Assembly (NCBI GenBank): GCA_018710795.1
Contig: DVJH01000173.1
Location: 1 to 8,291, forward strand
DNA length: 8,291 bases
Source: Candidatus Galligastranaerophilus gallistercoris
GTDB taxonomy: Bacteria; Cyanobacteriota; Vampirovibrionia; Gastranaerophilales; Gastranaerophilaceae
Reading direction: 5' to 3'
The position numbers were made by a program, and so were the translations under genes. Below, piece by piece: positions 7,022 through 8,291 of this stretch (positions are counted from its first letter, which is position 1; each line of letters starts with the position of its first letter). The notes beneath the pieces were generated by a model, which worked only from the letters and a program-made list of their open reading frames with translations, did not search any database and had not been told where the DNA came from.

Positions 7022-7025
7022 CTCC
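7022..7025 (-). promoter_or_regulatory. Ribosome binding site of the HTH gene
   Basis: GGAG on the minus strand lies 8 bases before the ATG at 7013. It is the best-placed Shine-Dalgarno in the window and fixes the start of the HTH gene. Confidence 0.6.
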
Positions 7026-7054
7026 AAAATTGTTTATTTTAGAACTTAACCTTT

Positions 7055-7077
7055 AGATGATTATTTTTTAATCGTCT
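7055..7077. repeat. Inverted repeat in the divergent HTH/pth intergenic region, possible operator
   Basis: AGATGATTA (7055-7063) and TAATCGTCT (7069-7077) are 9-base arms with one mismatch around a 5-T spacer. Downstream T residues (7077-7080) make it look slightly like a terminator on +, but no plus-strand gene lies upstream for it to end. Its place 42 bases before the HTH start and about 30 bases before the pth -10 box suits an operator of the neighbouring XRE-type protein. The arms are AT-rich, so chance is a real alternative. Confidence 0.3.
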
Positions 7078-7106
7078 TTTAAACCCTCTAACAGAATAAT
7101 TTGTAT

Positions 7107-7112
7107 TATAAT
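7107..7112 (+). promoter_or_regulatory. -10 box (TATAAT) of pth
   Basis: A perfect TATAAT is placed so that transcription would start near 7119, about 23 bases before the chosen pth start at 7142. No recognisable -35 hexamer is at the right distance. The same bases read on the minus strand contain a TATAAT too (7110-7105), so the site is nearly symmetric and its direction is not certain. Confidence 0.4.
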
Positions 7113-7141
7113 TAAAATTAAAAATACTTATGGGATTTTGT

Positions 7142-7696
7142 ATGAAAGCAATCATAGGACTCGGCAACGCCGAAGCTAAATATATGAATACAAGACATAA
7201 TACCGGTTTTATGGTAGTGGATAAAATTCTTGCCGAAAAAAATTTAAAATTGAGCGAGAAATTTAAGTCGTTTTTTGTAAAAGATAATGACACATTATAT
7301 CTGCTCCCGAAAACTTATATGAATTTATCGGGATTTGCGGTTGTGGAATTGATGAATTTTTATAAATTAAGTTTGGAAGATATTCTTGTTATATATGATG
7401 ATATCTCTCTTCCCCTGGGGACGCTGCGTTTTCGAAATGACGGTTCGGACGGCGGGCACAACGGAATAAAATCCGTTATAAAAGAAACGGGGTCAAATAA
7501 ATTTGCAAGGTTAAAAGTCGGTATCGGGCCCCAGCCTAAGGGAGTCCCTTCCGAAAAATTTGTTTTGGCGGATTTTTCAATCTCCGAAGCCTACAATTTG
7601 CAAAAAGCTTTAAATGCGGCAAAATGTGCCGCGCTTGATTGGCTTAAAACCGATTTTATAACACTTCAAAATTTATATAATAAATCGCACGTTTAA
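7142..7696 (+). CDS. pth: Peptidyl-tRNA hydrolase
   Basis: Pth releases peptides from tRNAs that drop off the ribosome, recycling tRNA in the cytoplasm. The 184-residue product has the family length and all catalytic positions: N9 in GLGN, H19 in TRHNTGF (the catalytic His), N61 in KTYMNLSG, D86-D87 in YDDISLPLG, and H106-N107 in GSDGGHNGIKS, followed by LKVGIGP. I chose the ATG at 7142 because Pth proteins begin right at the (K)xIIGLGN strand; an in-frame ATG at 7130 would add only MGFC. GGGA at 7132-7135 is a modest ribosome site for the chosen start. One oddity is that the almost universal GNPG at the substrate-groove edge reads GNAE here (A10, E11). The gene is divergent from the HTH gene, and the next gene begins 40 bases after its stop. 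Confidence 0.96.
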   Translation: MKAIIGLGNAEAKYMNTRHNTGFMVVDKILAEKNLKLSEKFKSFFVKDNDTLYLLPKTYMNLSGFAVVELMNFYKLSLEDILVIYDDISLPLGTLRFRNDGSDGGHNGIKSVIKETGSNKFARLKVGIGPQPKGVPSEKFVLADFSISEAYNLQKALNAAKCAALDWLKTDFITLQNLYNKSHV

Positions 7697-7701
7697 CAAT
7701 T

Positions 7702-7729
7702 TTTACTTTTTTTGAAATCTAAGTATAAT
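7702..7729 (+). promoter_or_regulatory. Putative promoter of the secreted-protein gene
   Basis: TATAAT at 7724-7729, again inside AAGTATAAT, is preceded 16 bases upstream by TTTACT (7702-7707), a weak -35. The -10 box ends only 7 bases before the ATG at 7737, so transcription should start at or within one or two bases of the start codon. Confidence 0.45.
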
Positions 7730-7736
7730 CAATAGT

Positions 7737-8291
7737 ATGCGGAAGTTTTTATTATTATTTGTATTGCTTTTGTTATTTTCCATGCCTTCGTATTCCGAAG
7801 ACAATTCTTTTCGTCTGGATGCTCCGCCCAACGTTTCATATAAAAGCGATGCATTAATTAAAAAAGGAGTTTCCAGCGAAACCGCAAAAACATCTGCAGC
7901 CTCATATAAAAAGCCGAAGCAGGAAAACGCAATCGTAAGATTTTTTAAAAAGCTTTTTAACAGGGAAGATAAAATAAAAGCTCAATTTGATTCCGATACA
8001 AAAGGGTATACGGGAACTCTTCCAAATTTGAATTCCGAGTTTCAATATAAACGGCCCAAAACTTCCAAAGGTGATGATACAAGACAAAGTGCGGAAGAAT
8101 TTTTTCCCGAAGAATTTAAGGAATCGCAAATTAACGATCCTTTGTTTTTGGATGTTATTTTAAATAAAGAAAAACCTTCCCCGTATGTAAACGATATGAT
8201 AAGGGTAATGAAATTTCTTGAAACATTCAGAACCGTAATCGTTAACCATGAGCCGGTTCAAAAATTTAATGCAAACGTTAACGTTTTGGAT
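7737..8291 (+). CDS. Secreted or periplasmic protein of unknown function (3' end outside window)
   Basis: The frame from ATG 7737 is open for 185 codons to the right edge with no stop, so the gene is truncated by the window. It begins with a textbook signal peptide: MRK, then a leucine/phenylalanine-rich core (FLLLFVLLLLF), and a likely cleavage after SYS (about residue 20) before EDNSF. The following part is polar and low in complexity (about 21-65), then a short amphipathic basic helix (AIVRFFKKLFNREDKIKAQF, 65-84). An acidic/aromatic patch (AEEFFPEEFKES, 119-130) follows, then a more ordered-looking region (NDPLFLDVILNKEKPSPY, then VNDMIRVMKFLETFR). No lipobox cysteine, enzyme motif or membrane helix after the signal is visible. 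I do not recognise the family. No Shine-Dalgarno precedes the start. Codon use matches pth and leuS, and an open frame of 555 bases with a signal peptide makes it a real gene. Confidence 0.8.
   Translation, partial: MRKFLLLFVLLLLFSMPSYSEDNSFRLDAPPNVSYKSDALIKKGVSSETAKTSAASYKKPKQENAIVRFFKKLFNREDKIKAQFDSDTKGYTGTLPNLNSEFQYKRPKTSKGDDTRQSAEEFFPEEFKESQINDPLFLDVILNKEKPSPYVNDMIRVMKFLETFRTVIVNHEPVQKFNANVNVLD

Noticed and set aside
7039..7293. Minus-strand frame of 84 codons covering the start of pth and the intergenic region
   Set aside because: It would run antisense through catalytic pth codons and across the HTH gene's control region; no ribosome site or family match.
7902..8129. Minus-strand frame of 75 codons inside the right-edge gene
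   Set aside because: The plus strand has a longer uninterrupted frame with a signal peptide and a promoter; the minus frame is its shadow.

Overview
The window is a compact, AT-rich bacterial chromosome segment. It is almost fully coding, with intergenic gaps of 17 to 128 bases, and holds seven genes plus their control sites. I see no mobile element, CRISPR array, tRNA or rRNA. The proteins are ordinary bacterial types: a LeuS with zinc-ribbon cysteines, Pth, an AGCS symporter and a secreted protein with a classical signal peptide. AAA/ATA/TTT codons dominate but GC-richer codons persist in leuS and the symporter. This style would fit an uncultured gut or aquatic lineage such as the non-photosynthetic relatives of Cyanobacteria (Melainabacteria/Gastranaerophilales). 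That taxonomic guess is inference only; no marker here proves it.

Layout. The left edge carries the C-terminal end of a DHA2-type MFS efflux transporter (+). It is followed by leuS (+), with its own -10 box TATAAT and a probable start at 560. leuS meets a run of minus-strand genes at a perfect 11-bp hairpin (3026-3052) that serves as a two-way terminator and contains the stop codon of the opposing gene. In transcription order the minus-strand run is: a protein with two tandem helix-turn-helix-like units (7013-6423), a single-pass membrane LysM protein (6347-5781), an AGCS alanine/glycine:cation symporter (5722-4175), and a BioF-type alpha-oxoamine synthase (4185-3040) that overlaps the symporter by 11 bases. 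From a divergent 128-base intergenic region with an AT-rich inverted repeat, pth reads to the right. It is followed by a secreted protein of unknown function that runs off the right edge (7737 onward) and has no stop inside the window.

How the genes may work together. The symporter imports alanine (family knowledge), and alanine is one of the two substrates of BioF, the first committed enzyme of biotin synthesis. Their overlap suggests translational coupling of substrate uptake to its use. bioF is clearly poorer in GC (about 29% by hand count) than the symporter, so it may have a separate origin. leuS and pth are housekeeping translation genes. The HTH protein and the LysM protein have no assigned role. 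The most notable items are the internally duplicated HTH protein, the alanine-symporter/BioF overlap, the terminator shared with a stop codon, and the AAGTATAAT box that sits so close to the last gene that its mRNA may be leaderless.
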